64,000 nt of DNA from Porphyridium purpureum (Eukaryota > Rhodophyta > Bangiophyceae > Porphyridiales > Porphyridiaceae). The stretch covers positions 5,642,001 to 5,706,000 of the forward strand of contig VRMN01000001.1 of assembly GCA_008690995.1 (NCBI GenBank), written 5' to 3'. Below, in pieces: positions 1 through 8,522 of this stretch. The translations under genes were made by a program, and so were the position numbers. The notes below the pieces were generated by a model that made no database searches, had not been told where the DNA came from, and saw only the letters and a program-made list of their open reading frames with translations. The first letter of the stretch is position 1, and each line of letters begins with the position of its first letter.

Positions 1-64
1 GTGCAGCGCTGTGGGGGTTTGAATAGCAAAATAGACGCAGATTAGTAGGCGTGCGGGTGCGGGT

Positions 65-131
65 GAAAGGAGGGAGAGGGAAGAAGGGATAGAGGGGAGA
101 GAGAGAGAGGGAGAGGAGGGAGGAAGAAGGG
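65..131 (+). repeat. Purine-only tract upstream of the kinase gene
   Basis: All but one of these 67 bases are A or G, including a run of GA dinucleotides around 96-109. The tract lies in the leader or promoter region of the kinase whose start I place at 515. Nothing in 1-514 looks like a separate gene. The open frame that continues upstream of 515 encodes only low-complexity Arg/Gly/Ala-rich sequence. Such tracts can be nucleosome-poor or triplex-prone, but a regulatory role here is inference. Confidence 0.6.
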
Positions 132-514
132 CGGGAACGGTGGCGGGAATGGGTGGGGGTGTTGCGGGCTTTGAGGGCGGAGCGCAGAGGCGGGGAAGGA
201 GCAAGGTGTGGTCGGGGCGGGTTGCGCGTTCGTGCAGTGTGGTGCGCGCGCGGACGCGTGGGGTGGCGTGCTGGCTTATTGAACGCGCGGTCGCTTCGGG
301 GCGGATTTGCGCCGCGAGGAACGGAGCGGCTCGGCGAGCGGTCGATGCGAGCACGTGGCGCCGCGTAAGAGAGGGGCGTAGTTTGTGCGTGATACGGCGG
401 CGCGGGTCCGGCCCCGGGCGGGAGCGGCGTGGCACGGCGAGGGGATTCGCAGAGCGGCGGCGCGCGAGTGGGAAAGGCGGGAAAGCGGCCAGTGCGGGCG
501 GAATCGCTGTAGCC

Positions 515-2476
515 ATGGCAGCGCGCGTGGGCAAGTACTTGCTCTTCGAGACGCTCGGCGAAGGCGCGTTCGGCAAGGTCAAGTTGGGCGTGCACGAAGA
601 CACGGGCGAGCAGGTCGCGGTGAAATGCATGGACAAGGCAGATATCAAGGCGCAGGAAATGACCATGAACGTGCGCCGCGAGATCGCGATCATGAAGGCA
701 GTCAAGCATAAAAATATTGTGAACATGCTGCAGGTGCTGTCGTCGTCTTCCAAGCTGTACATTGTGATGGAGCTCGTGACGGGCGGCGAGCTGTTCACCA
801 AGATTCTGAACGAGGGCAAGCTGCCCGAGGACCTCGCGCGGTCGTACTTTCAAAGCGTGGTGGACGGCGTGGACTATTGCCACTCGCGGGGCGTGTACCA
901 TCGCGATCTGAAGCCCGAAAATCTCCTGATTGACGAGCGGTCGGGCGAGCTCAAGATCACGGACTTTGGTCTCTCGGCCATGAAGGGAACAGCCACGGCG
1001 GAGGAGCTCGAGCTTCTGCACACACAGTGCGGATCTCCGAACTACTGCGCGCCTGAAATCATCACCTCCGCCAAGAAGGGCTACAACGGCGTCATGGTCG
1101 ACGTGTGGTCATGTGGTATCATTTTGTTTGCGCTCCTCGCGGGTTACCTGCCGTTTTATGACGAGAACACGCGCAATCTGTACAAAATGATCCAGCACGA
1201 TGCCGTCAAGTACCCGAAAAAGTTTCCCTCCGCGGCGAAGGATCTTTGCGAGAAATTGTTGATCAAAGACCCGGAACGGCGCATTTCGCTAGCCGAGGTC
1301 AAGCAGCATCCGTGGTTCGTGCTGAATTACAAGGGAGATGGTGTGCTGAAGGGCGGGATCACGCCGGTCGGTGCGCCAGAAGTAAAGAGGGAGAAGCCAG
1401 TTCCGCCACCAAGTGCCGGTGGCGGCGGCGGCGGCGGCGGGGATGACGATGGGGACAGTGACGAGGAGAGGCAACAGCGCGAAGTGCTCAAGGCGGCGGT
1501 GTCCAAGCGTCAAATAGAGAATGCGGAGAAGAATAAGGCAGCCGAGAACAAAACGGCGGCGCCGAAAAAGCCGGCGGGTGCAAAGCAGGCGGCGTTGGCC
1601 GGCCGCATCGAGCAGGTGCTCGCACGCTACATGCACATCTTTGAAATTGACGAAAGTGGCATGCTGCAGCGCAGTAATAGTTTCCGGCAACAAGGCGCAG
1701 CAGGCTCAATCTCACGCGGGAAGAACATTGCGGCAGCAGCGTACATGATCATGCGCCAGCAACTGCAAAATCATAACGACGGGCTCGCGATCGACCTGAA
1801 CGAGGTCAACGATGGTACGCTCAAAGCGTTTGAGAACTTGCTCAACTTCTTGGAGAAGAAGAAGAACCAGGTTGGCGGAAAGGACTGGCTGACGCGGATC
1901 CCGCCCCTGTCAGAGGATGAGGCCGATCTGCTGGAAGCGATGTGCCAGATTCTGGAGCCAAATGACGCGGAAGACAATGTGCAAGACATTGCAAGCCCAG
2001 GCCCAGGCTCGCCGAACGCGTCTGGCCGCGTGAACGGGTCTGCGGGAGACCGATCATCGTACAGCAGTTTAACAACGGCAAACTCGAGCCAGCCGGTGAC
2101 GCCAGCCAAGAAAGCGAGCTCATCGCTGAGCGCAGGCTCAACGTCTGTGGCCGTGAAGAAGGAGAGCGCGCTGAAGAAGATCCTTGGCGTGCAGGGACAC
2201 TCGTACGAGTCTGACTTGCCTCCTGAGAAGGCTCTGCGCGAAGTTGGCAAAATTCTGACGCTTGCGGGCTACCAGGTCATGATGAAGCGTGGCGACGCCA
2301 CCAAGATGAAAGTGGAGCTCGACACGGGCGGTGGCGAGATGATGATCGCACAAATTGTCGCGCTGAAGAACAATCATGGCCGGTCGGATGTATCGTTCAA
2401 GCACTATAGCGGTAAGAAGGATGGCAAGTCTCTTGAAGATTTGTTTAGCATGATTGTGTCTAGAATTAACGCGTGA
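515..2476 (+). CDS. CIPK/SnRK-like Ser/Thr protein kinase
   Basis: This is a 653-residue protein of the CaMK/SnRK class. The glycine loop GEGAFGKV is near residue 15, the catalytic loop HRDLKPEN near 129, DFG near 149, and the activation segment CGSPNYCAPEI near 172. The stretch GYNGVMVDVWSCGIILFALL is very close to plant CIPK (SnRK3) kinases. A Gly run and an acidic stretch follow the kinase domain, then a long Ser/Ala-rich linker. The last 90 or so residues resemble the KA1/PPI fold at CIPK C-termini. CIPKs are normally activated by calcineurin-B-like calcium sensors through an NAF/FISL motif, and I cannot find that motif here. The start at 515 was chosen because the ATP-binding lobe begins directly after it, while the 125 upstream in-frame residues are low complexity. 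The gene is convergent with the SET gene. The kinase call is firm; the subfamily is moderate. Confidence 0.88.
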   Translation: MAARVGKYLLFETLGEGAFGKVKLGVHEDTGEQVAVKCMDKADIKAQEMTMNVRREIAIMKAVKHKNIVNMLQVLSSSSKLYIVMELVTGGELFTKILNEGKLPEDLARSYFQSVVDGVDYCHSRGVYHRDLKPENLLIDERSGELKITDFGLSAMKGTATAEELELLHTQCGSPNYCAPEIITSAKKGYNGVMVDVWSCGIILFALLAGYLPFYDENTRNLYKMIQHDAVKYPKKFPSAAKDLCEKLLIKDPERRISLAEVKQHPWFVLNYKGDGVLKGGITPVGAPEVKREKPVPPPSAGGGGGGGGDDDGDSDEERQQREVLKAAVSKRQIENAEKNKAAENKTAAPKKPAGAKQAALAGRIEQVLARYMHIFEIDESGMLQRSNSFRQQGAAGSISRGKNIAAAAYMIMRQQLQNHNDGLAIDLNEVNDGTLKAFENLLNFLEKKKNQVGGKDWLTRIPPLSEDEADLLEAMCQILEPNDAEDNVQDIASPGPGSPNASGRVNGSAGDRSSYSSLTTANSSQPVTPAKKASSSLSAGSTSVAVKKESALKKILGVQGHSYESDLPPEKALREVGKILTLAGYQVMMKRGDATKMKVELDTGGGEMMIAQIVALKNNHGRSDVSFKHYSGKKDGKSLEDLFSMIVSRINA

Positions 2477-2695
2477 AGCAGTCACGAGTTGGGTAAACTT
2501 TTCGCGCAGTTCTCACAACGAGCCTTTTGTTGCCCGTGCTAGTCACTGTACCTTGAAGAATGAGGCGCGAAGGAAGGAGAAAAAAAGCCATCGGGACGTG
2601 TGTGCGTGTGTTTGTCTCCCTCCCTGACCTTTTATTTCATTTTAATTTTCTGGGTTGAAAATGCGAGATGCCCACGGCGCTCTACGGTGCATACT

Positions 2696-4237
2696 TCATG
2701 CGCGTCCCGCGGTGGCCGAAAACATAAGACTGGGCCTTTTGCGCTCACGCTGCGTGTTTGTGATGGTGCGTTTGAGGATGCGCTTTTCTGCCCTACGCAG
2801 TTTGATGGCCCACTTCATATTCTGTGTCAACATGCTGTACAAGGAGCGGTCTCCCAGCAACGCTTCATCCTCCTCGATTGAATTTGGGTAACCCTCCAGC
2901 GCTGCCTCACACGCCTCGATCAGCGCAGCGGCCACGCTGTCCTCATTCTGCCGCGATACAAACTCGCCAAAATCGGCGTCCATTTCCTTTTCAGTCGCGC
3001 AGCAGAAACGCAAGTACTCAATGAGCTCCTTGGGATACCGATCCTGGAAGAGCGGAAAGCGCGACACGGTCGGCAGCCCCCAGTCGTCCAGCGTGTTGCG
3101 CTTGCGGTCATACAACGGGTCCTGTTCGCTCAGTGACACGCACAGTTCGACGGAATCGAAAGGGTTGCGCTCGACCACAAAGCCGTACAGTAGCAACAGT
3201 TCCGCGTTGCTCTTCTGGCCGTACGTCACGTAAACCTGTTCGGCCTGCTTGTAGTCCCGATCCGAGTAGAGCACCACAAACTCCTGGCGGTCAAACATCG
3301 AGCCGCCCTTGCGGCAGTCAAAGAAGCAAGCGCAGAAAGAGCTGTGGTTCATCAGATCAGCATAAGGCACGAGCGCCAATTCTTTCGTGCTCGGGAAGCA
3401 GATTGTGCGAGAAAACAACACGGCAAACGCCCAGTTCCAGTCTTGCTGCGACATGAAGGCCTCGCCGTTCCGAGCTGGAAAGACGTCGGCATGTTTCAGT
3501 ACAATATCTTGCATCACCATTTCATACTCGCGCACCAGCTTTTGCTTTAAACTCTCCGCAGCAATCAGCGTCGGCGAGCCGCGCAGAACCTGGCGGTCTT
3601 CTTCGCTCCAAAGGAACAAAGGGTTAAGCTCCTCCATGCTGGGAATGATGTCCAGGTACGGCTTGTAAAAGGAGCGGGCGCCCTTGGTGCTTTCGGTAAG
3701 CAGTGCAAGTGCAAGCGCAATAAATTCGTCGGTTTCGTCGGTGATGACATGCTTGCCCAGCAGTTGCTGTGCCGTACTTTTCGTGATCACGAGCGCCTTG
3801 GGGATCTGAAACAGCGCTTCGCTCTGCGTGATTTCACGCCGCGCCAGCAGTCCACGACCACTGGGCTCAAAGTCATCCGTGGTTTCATTGGAAATGACAA
3901 GCGAGTGCGGCGGAACGCCCCAGCCAGCACTGTCTGAAATATGCATACCGTTCTCACCCAGCCATTCCATCAGAGCGCGGTTCGCGGCGTCTGCTCGTTC
4001 TTTGGCGGACATGGGAGCATCTGCATTCGTGTCGGCATCGGCAGAAGAGCTATTGGCTGCAGATACTACAGGTACCATGTTCCGCAGCCTGCCGCCCTTT
4101 GCTCCACTCACGCGCGTCTCTCGCGCTCGGGGACGGTTGGCGCTACTCCGACGCGCCGGCGTCGCGGCACCGCGCTGCGCATTCAGCGCCGCCAGCTCGG
4201 TCAGCGCCGGCGCTGTGAAACATGGTGAGCCAGCCAT
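2696..4237 (-). CDS. SET-domain protein lysine methyltransferase, Rubisco LSMT-like, probably plastid
   Basis: The protein has 513 residues. After an N-terminal extension rich in Ala, Arg and Ser that looks like a plastid transit peptide, a SET domain starts near GRGLLARREI. It carries the cofactor motif DLMNHSSF near residue 296 and the tail motif YGQKSNAELLLLYGF near 347. A helical C-terminal part follows, resembling the Rubisco-LSMT substrate-binding domain. Family members methylate lysines on Rubisco large subunit, fructose-bisphosphate aldolase or other stromal proteins using S-adenosylmethionine; the substrate here is unknown. The frame is open up to 4351, but the ATG at 4237 gives the more transit-like N-terminus. 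GapN lies upstream on the same strand and the kinase gene converges from the left. The family is certain; plastid location is inferred. Confidence 0.87.
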   Translation of the reverse strand: MAGSPCFTAPALTELAALNAQRGAATPARRSSANRPRARETRVSGAKGGRLRNMVPVVSAANSSSADADTNADAPMSAKERADAANRALMEWLGENGMHISDSAGWGVPPHSLVISNETTDDFEPSGRGLLARREITQSEALFQIPKALVITKSTAQQLLGKHVITDETDEFIALALALLTESTKGARSFYKPYLDIIPSMEELNPLFLWSEEDRQVLRGSPTLIAAESLKQKLVREYEMVMQDIVLKHADVFPARNGEAFMSQQDWNWAFAVLFSRTICFPSTKELALVPYADLMNHSSFCACFFDCRKGGSMFDRQEFVVLYSDRDYKQAEQVYVTYGQKSNAELLLLYGFVVERNPFDSVELCVSLSEQDPLYDRKRNTLDDWGLPTVSRFPLFQDRYPKELIEYLRFCCATEKEMDADFGEFVSRQNEDSVAAALIEACEAALEGYPNSIEEDEALLGDRSLYSMLTQNMKWAIKLRRAEKRILKRTITNTQRERKRPSLMFSATAGRA

Positions 4238-4764
4238 AGTGCCCTGTGTGAGCGCGCCTCGTGGCCTAAACGCGAGCAGCCGCCGTCCTTCAAACCGTCG
4301 ATCCCCGTGCGTTTCGAGCTCGGAGCCGTCCTGCCGCAGTGAGCTCAACAAAGTCGATTGGGTACAGTGAGAGGTGCAGTCGCCTGACGAGCGAGTTGTG
4401 CAGCAGGAAGAGACAGGACTTGCCGGTCGTTCGTTGCTGGATGCCCTGACAGACCAGCCGCTCGATCACATGGACCATGGTCCACGGCCCGCGCATTTGG
4501 TCATCGTGGTTTCAAAGCCGGTGCTATGCGGCTCACAGTCCAGACGCGTGCGCCGTTCCGTTCGGTCTGTCGCTCGACCTGGCGACTTGAGAATGCGCTA
4601 AGCACATGTGCATTATTTACTTTGCTACCGCTTCGTGCCCCTCTCAAACTCGTTCATACTGCACTACAGTAAACGCACCGCTGATCTTTACCAAATTCTA
4701 CAGCAACAATAAAGGACATACACACACTATCTTCCGCTTTGCGCGTCCTCACACTTCATTGCCC
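4238..4764. other. Intergenic, upstream of the SET gene
   Basis: This region lies between the 3' end of GapN and the start of the SET methyltransferase, both on the minus strand, so it should hold the SET promoter. The first 114 bases form an in-frame extension of the SET reading frame and could be coding if the upstream ATG at 4351 is used. I see no RNA gene or repeat. Confidence 0.5.
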
Positions 4765-6297
4765 TTACGCCACCGAGTACGACGGCTCTGGCAGATTGAT
4801 GACTGTCGACTTGATCTTGGTCATGGCAAGCAGCGAATACTTGACGCCCTGTGAGCCAATGCCAGACTCCTTGGTGCCCTGGAAGGGGAAGTTATCTGGG
4901 CCGCGACTGGGCGCGCCGTTGATCTGGACCGTTCCTGCTTCCAGCCTGTCGGCAATTTGGATTGCGCGCTCCGCACCCTTAGTAAACACAGACGCCTGCA
5001 AGCCAAATTTGCACGAGTTGGCCAGCTCAATTGCCTCGTCAACGCTGGCCACCTTGACAAACGGCAGAATGGGCCCAAACTGCTCCTCGTGCGTGATGGT
5101 GGCGTCCTTCGAGACGTTCTCAATCACGACTGGCCAAATCAGGTTGTTCTCACGCTTCCATGGCGTCTTGGCGTGTGCGTTGCCACCCTTGGCCACTGCG
5201 TCTTCAAACAGAGACTGGATCCAGTCCGCCGATGACTTGGAAATGACCGCAGCAATGTCGGAATTGTCCTCTGGACGGCCCACGGTCAATGCCGCCACCT
5301 TGTCTGCCACCTTGGCCACGACCTCGTCGTACAGCGACTCCACGACGAAAACGACCTTGACGGCCGTGCAGCGCTGTCCCTGATAGCTGAATGCGCCCTT
5401 GACGATTTGGGACACGGTCAGCGCCACGTCGGCGTCTTCAGCCACGACGGCCGGATCGTTGCCGCCCAACTCCATCTGCATAGGGATCATGCCCGCCTTC
5501 TTGGCGACGCTGATGCCCGTCGAGCCGCCCGTAAACGAGGTTGCCGCTGCGCTCGGGTGCGTGGTGAGCAGGTCGCCGATCTCGCGGCCGCGGCCCGTCA
5601 CGAGACTCATGACGGCGAGAATGTCCGAGTCCGGGCCAAACTCGTCCACAAGGGCCTGGTGCACAGCAGCGCACAGCGACGCCGTGCTGGCAGCACCGGA
5701 CGACGGCGGCTTGACCATCGCAGCATTGCCCGCGGCCAGAGCCGGTCCGATCTTGGAGCCGGCCAAGTTGATCGGGTAATTGAACGGCGGAATGCACGTG
5801 ATGGTGCCCAGCGGGACCCGCTGCACGAGCGACAGCTTGTTGCGCCCATTGTGCGGGAACGCGTCGCTGGTGACCATCTCACCCACGGACAACACGCGGA
5901 TCGCCTCTTCGGCTGTGTACTCGAGCAGGTCCACAGTGCGGATGACCTCGTCCCGAGCTGCCTTGATCGACTTGCTCACCTCGGCCGTGATCACGGGTGC
6001 GATTTCGTCTGCGGCTGCGCGCAGGTACTGCGCGGCGTTCTTGAGAATTACTCCGCGCTTCCACAGCGGCACGCAGCGCCATTTCTTCTGCGCGGCCGTT
6101 GCGGCGGCAAACGCGGCGTCAATCTCTGCCGCGGAGCACGCCTGCACGAGCGACGCGACTGCCTCGGGCTCCTGCGGCTTGTACGCAGGAATGGTCTGCC
6201 CCGACGACGCCTTGATGTACTTGCCCGCGATCAGCGCGTAGTACTCGCCGGTGCCATCCACGTCGCGCGCGGCGTCCAGCCATTTGTGAGCACCCAT
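4765..6297 (-). CDS. GAPN: Non-phosphorylating NADP-dependent glyceraldehyde-3-phosphate dehydrogenase (GapN, ALDH11)
   Basis: The 510-residue protein belongs to the aldehyde dehydrogenase superfamily and matches the ALDH11/GapN branch over its whole length. It oxidises glyceraldehyde-3-phosphate directly to 3-phosphoglycerate and makes NADPH in the cytosol, bypassing phosphoglycerate kinase. Visible motifs are PPFNYPINLAGSKIGPAL, the cofactor-site FTGGSTGISVAKKAG, the general-base Glu in MELGGND near residue 275, and the catalytic Cys in GQRCTAVKVVF near 309. The C-terminal GTVQINGAPSRGPDNFPFQG is typical of GapN. The length fits plant and algal enzymes of about 500 residues. The ATG at 6297 was chosen because it gives the usual short N-terminus before the first conserved helix; 21 further codons are open upstream. 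There is no transit peptide, which fits a cytosolic enzyme. Confidence 0.95.
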   Translation of the reverse strand: MGAHKWLDAARDVDGTGEYYALIAGKYIKASSGQTIPAYKPQEPEAVASLVQACSAAEIDAAFAAATAAQKKWRCVPLWKRGVILKNAAQYLRAAADEIAPVITAEVSKSIKAARDEVIRTVDLLEYTAEEAIRVLSVGEMVTSDAFPHNGRNKLSLVQRVPLGTITCIPPFNYPINLAGSKIGPALAAGNAAMVKPPSSGAASTASLCAAVHQALVDEFGPDSDILAVMSLVTGRGREIGDLLTTHPSAAATSFTGGSTGISVAKKAGMIPMQMELGGNDPAVVAEDADVALTVSQIVKGAFSYQGQRCTAVKVVFVVESLYDEVVAKVADKVAALTVGRPEDNSDIAAVISKSSADWIQSLFEDAVAKGGNAHAKTPWKRENNLIWPVVIENVSKDATITHEEQFGPILPFVKVASVDEAIELANSCKFGLQASVFTKGAERAIQIADRLEAGTVQINGAPSRGPDNFPFQGTKESGIGSQGVKYSLLAMTKIKSTVINLPEPSYSVA

Positions 6298-8522
6298 CTC
6301 TCCACGTGACGCAGCAAGCCGTCGCGATCTACTTCCCCAAACCTCCAGACCGCCGCGCAACCTCGACGTCCGCAGCTACACAATGCGTCCCCACAACCCA
6401 CGCTTCCACACCTGCGCAACACCGCTTGGACGCGCGACCCGGCACGAGATTGCGGCCTATAAGCATTTCGATCACGCAGCCGCCAACTTCCACTTGGAAC
6501 GCTATGATAAATTCACCGCGTTTAGCTATGAACAAAAAACGCAGCGTGCAAACTCGCCGCTATGCGCAGGAGGTTCAGTGCCCCCAACTGTACTTTGGTC
6601 GTTCTGGTGGAACGCGCGCGTGGCGGGGAGAAACGCTGAGCGTGTGTTGCCCGTCAGACACAAACTTCTCTTTTGTGTGTTTGTCTTTACTTTGCATGAC
6701 GGACGATGACAAGGCTGGTGCGAGCAAGCGCGCCGCTTCTTCATCACCATTCTGCGCTTCACGTCTCGCGCGCCCGCGCGTCGCGTCGTTTGTGTTTCAC
6801 GATAAAATGTGCTCGAGCACGGTCGCAGTGCGGCGGTGCAGGTTGTCGCCAGGTGTCTGCACGTGAGAGAAATGCTCCTCGTGCCGAAATGGCGCGTGCG
6901 TAGGCGACGCTCCATGGAGTGGTGTCCGGATTTTATCCTCCAATGTCTCGAGTTTTATGTGCAGGTCTGGTTTCCCCGAGGAGGTTGTGCGCTGGATCTC
7001 AGCTCGAGACCAACTTGGCCACCGGCTGATTTGGTCCATGAAACACGCGAGTGTGCACCTGGACTCAAGTCGGTCAGCGGTTGAGCTGACGTGAGCGTCT
7101 GGCGGCCGCTGTTTTCCCTGCGCGCCTCGCGTGAGCAGGAGACCCTGGTGTGTCTTTTCCGGTACTGGTCCGAGGTTGTGTCGAACGAATTGTAGATTCG
7201 ATACTCTAGGGTCGAGGCAAGCCAGGCACGTGTCATTCATGCTTGGCGGACGACTTGCGCGTGCATTTGAGGTTAAAGGCATTGAGGCGGATTGCTCAAC
7301 TGCGCGTCATCGTTGCGTGGTGGTGGGATGCAGCGGTGAAAGCAATTCAAGTGAGAGCTGCGCGGTCGACGCGTGATTCGGACCGGCACAATGTGAATCC
7401 AGCCGAGTGTCAAGAAAGCGCCCGCCTTTTATAGAGAAGATTCATGTCGAGCCGGTCTGCAGCGCCACGCACGAAGGAGGAAAACAGGAGCACGGAGACG
7501 TGGGGGAGCAAAAAACCGGCGGAGAAGAGGAGAGGGGCCTTGCGCGCGTACGCTCAATCGGTCGACCCGCGTGTGCGTAAGATCTTGACGCAAGTGTACA
7601 TCTGTTCCACATGAAGGGGACAACCTTGCGGGCAAGCCGGCGTAGCCTGCGTGACGCGCACGTCTGCGACAAGTAGCGAATGAATAGGTACAAAGCGTGC
7701 AACCGCTCGCAGTTTTGTTCACCCGCAACGTAGGTCAGGGTCATCGCTTGGGTCGTGCACGGCTTTGGAACGGAAGCCGGCAGCGCCTGGAGCTCGATGC
7801 TTCGGGCTAGATCGCGCGCGGCAGCTCGATCTTCTTGCGTCCATGCTTTCCATTCCCACCAACGCTTGAGCCGTGGCGCAACGTGATCGCGCGCACGCGA
7901 GAATGCGTGTCACGATTCCACCGCCGCAGTGGGAAGCGGAACAAAAATATCCGCACGGTCACCAGGCGTTACGCGGAAATTGCCAAAAGTAACGCACTCG
8001 CTGATTTTTTTCTCCGCTCCCCCAAAGAGGGTTAGCAGCGCGTGCAGGCTGGAGATGTGGGTGGGACCGTGGCATAGGAACGCTGCGTGCGTTTTGCGTG
8101 TGTGCGTTGGCGCGCGAGGCTAGCCGAAGAAGCCACCTCCGCCGCGAAGCCGTTAAATCACATATCATGAGCTGAACGCGTCGCGTCTGCGATTGACGTA
8201 TGAGGCTCAGAGCGTGCGACTAGCTGCCGTCCCCGCATAGCGCGGATGGACATGTCTAGCAAAGTTGGCACGCTTTGTGAAGTCCTTGGTGATGTTGCGG
8301 CAATGAGGGCGCCTGAAGGCGCTCTCACCATCCGCAGCACAGGCTATTTATGTGCTGCAGTCGTCGCTGGTTATCAAGGATGCGAAGGTGGCGCGTCGCA
8401 ACACTGTCCCGCTAGAGCTGTGAGTGGCAGTTCGACGCGGGCAGCGCTCGGGGATTTTTCTGTCGCGCGTGTAACAAACACACCGGTGGATTGGATAGAA
8501 GCCGTGTCTGCCGAGAGACGCA
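6298..8522. other. 2.2-kb gene-free region between GapN and the NhaC antiporter
   Basis: This divergent intergenic region separates GapN (minus) and the antiporter (plus). Several short open frames exist on both strands, but none shows a recognisable domain or conserved composition, and they overlap each other as GC-rich DNA usually allows. I see no tRNA, no mobile element and no tandem repeat. It should hold two divergent promoters. A non-coding RNA or a short-exon gene cannot be excluded by eye, and it is unusually long for this compact block. Confidence 0.5.

Noticed and set aside
5407-6309. 300-residue plus-strand open frame inside GapN
   Set aside because: It lies fully antisense to a clear ALDH11 enzyme, is His/Arg-rich and has no domain.
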